A stretch of DNA of 64,000 nucleotides, taken from the NCBI RefSeq assembly GCF_000711975.1, contig NZ_JONT01000010.1, forward strand, positions 33,256 to 97,255, given 5' to 3'. Both the position numbers and the translations under genes were made by a program. The first letter of the stretch is position 1; the number at the start of each line of letters is the position of its first letter. A model generated the notes under the pieces. That model saw nothing but the letters and a program-made list of their open reading frames with translations, was not told the origin of the DNA and ran no database searches. Source of the DNA: Desulfofalx alkaliphila DSM 12257. Its GTDB lineage: Bacteria; Bacillota; Desulfotomaculia; Desulfotomaculales; Desulfohalotomaculaceae. Of the stretch, positions 63,486 to 64,000 are shown one piece after another.

Positions 63486-63636
63486 TTGACCACATGCAAA
63501 AGTAATGGTATTATAATACTTGCCCCTAGGGGCGTAACGCCAATAATTGGTATTGCAAAGTTTGTCTAAAAGATATATACTAAAGGGCACAACTCAAAAA
63601 ATACCAGTTGACTTAAAAAAGCAAAGATGTTAAACT
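63486..63636 (+). promoter_or_regulatory. Tandem sigma-A promoters of the rrn operon
   Basis: P1: TTGACC at 63486-63491, a 17-base spacer, TATTAT at 63509-63514 (overlapping a TATAAT). P2: TTGACT at 63608-63613, a 17-base spacer, TAAACT at 63631-63636. Both face the 16S gene. Confidence 0.75.
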
Positions 63637-63868
63637 AAGAATTGTCGCTGAAACGGCGGCACAAAAAACTGGCAACAGATCTTTGAAAACTAAACAGCAA
63701 GAGATGGATGTAAAAGTTCTATATAATAGAACCACAAAATAGAACCACAAAATCTCGTCAAACGCAAAAGCGTGGAGAGTAATTCAGACAACGAAGAGCC
63801 AAAGAGCTTTTCCATAAGATGAATGGTTCAAAAAATACTCATTATTTTTTGAACATCATTATAAAAAT
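63637..63868 (+). other. rRNA operon leader
   Basis: About 230 bases between P2 and 16S. It contains the GATCTTTGAAAACTAAACAGC leader segment common in Firmicute rrn operons. It also has an inverted repeat GTTCTAT / ATAGAAC at 63716-63732 and the 13-base sequence TAGAACCACAAAA twice in tandem at 63727-63752. No gene is present. Confidence 0.7.

Positions 63869-64000
<132 letters not shown>

Overview
The window looks like a chromosomal segment of a spore-forming, anaerobic, lactate-oxidising Firmicute, most like the Desulfotomaculum group of the Peptococcaceae. The evidence is indirect. There is GatCAB-type aminoacyl-tRNA amidation, a T-box leader, and the Firmicute gene orders aspS-6S RNA-tcdA and alaS-ireB-ruvX-DUF1292. 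A YjcZ-like sporulation peptide is present. The lactate oxidation operon carries the fused LldEF protein known from sulfate reducers. I see no phage, insertion sequence, CRISPR array or tRNA gene. The window opens inside gatA and closes about 130 bases into a 16S rRNA gene.

Layout. 1-3.2 kb: gatA (3' part), gatB and an unrecognised protein with a four-cysteine motif. 3.4-5.9 kb: a DUF485/sodium-solute symporter pair and a tiny membrane protein. 6.2-10.2 kb: a four-gene (homo)citrate synthase, aconitase-family (large and small subunit) and isocitrate-type dehydrogenase operon, probably making 2-oxoglutarate. 10.4-20.7 kb is the accessory region. It holds a very acidic one-pass membrane protein, two TPR glycosyltransferases, two paralogous proteins built from 21-residue coiled-coil repeats, a lone CBM25-type starch-binding domain, a GT4 glucan-synthase-like enzyme, and a sugar nucleotidyltransferase fused to a degenerate phosphomannomutase. 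21.0-23.4 kb: a polar amino acid ABC transporter. 23.4-32.8 kb: a winged-helix protein, recJ, rel, dtd, an MBL-fold hydrolase, a HAD phosphatase, a DUF896 protein and an ECF sigma/anti-sigma pair. 32.8-37.3 kb: a T-box-controlled hisS-aspS operon, 6S RNA and tcdA. 37.3-42.5 kb: thioredoxin, rarA, then an Rrf2 regulator, cysteine desulfurase, IscU and mnmA operon for Fe-S cluster and tRNA thiolation. 42.6-50.8 kb: small proteins, an AI-2E transporter, alaS, ireB, an Fe-S aldo/keto reductase, ruvX, DUF1292 and a VanW protein. 50.8-60.0 kb, minus strand: a lactate uptake and oxidation operon followed by its GntR-type regulator. 60.2-64 kb: an L,D-transpeptidase, hflX, cysK, and the rrn promoters, leader and start of 16S.

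How the parts fit together. Lactate would enter by the LctP permease and be oxidised by flavin and Fe-S subunits (GlcD-like, GlcF-like, LutC, LldEF and an FMN hydroxyacid dehydrogenase). The citrate-branch operon would route acetyl-CoA to 2-oxoglutarate. The Fe-S assembly genes would supply the many cluster proteins. The part least explained by known families is the 14.0-16.3 kb pair of repeat proteins, which sit between glycosyltransferases and glucan-related genes. They have different C-termini and, in one copy, near-identical 63-bp DNA repeats. Many starts are TTG or GTG. I moved several starts downstream of the longest open frame to sit behind a clear ribosome binding site.
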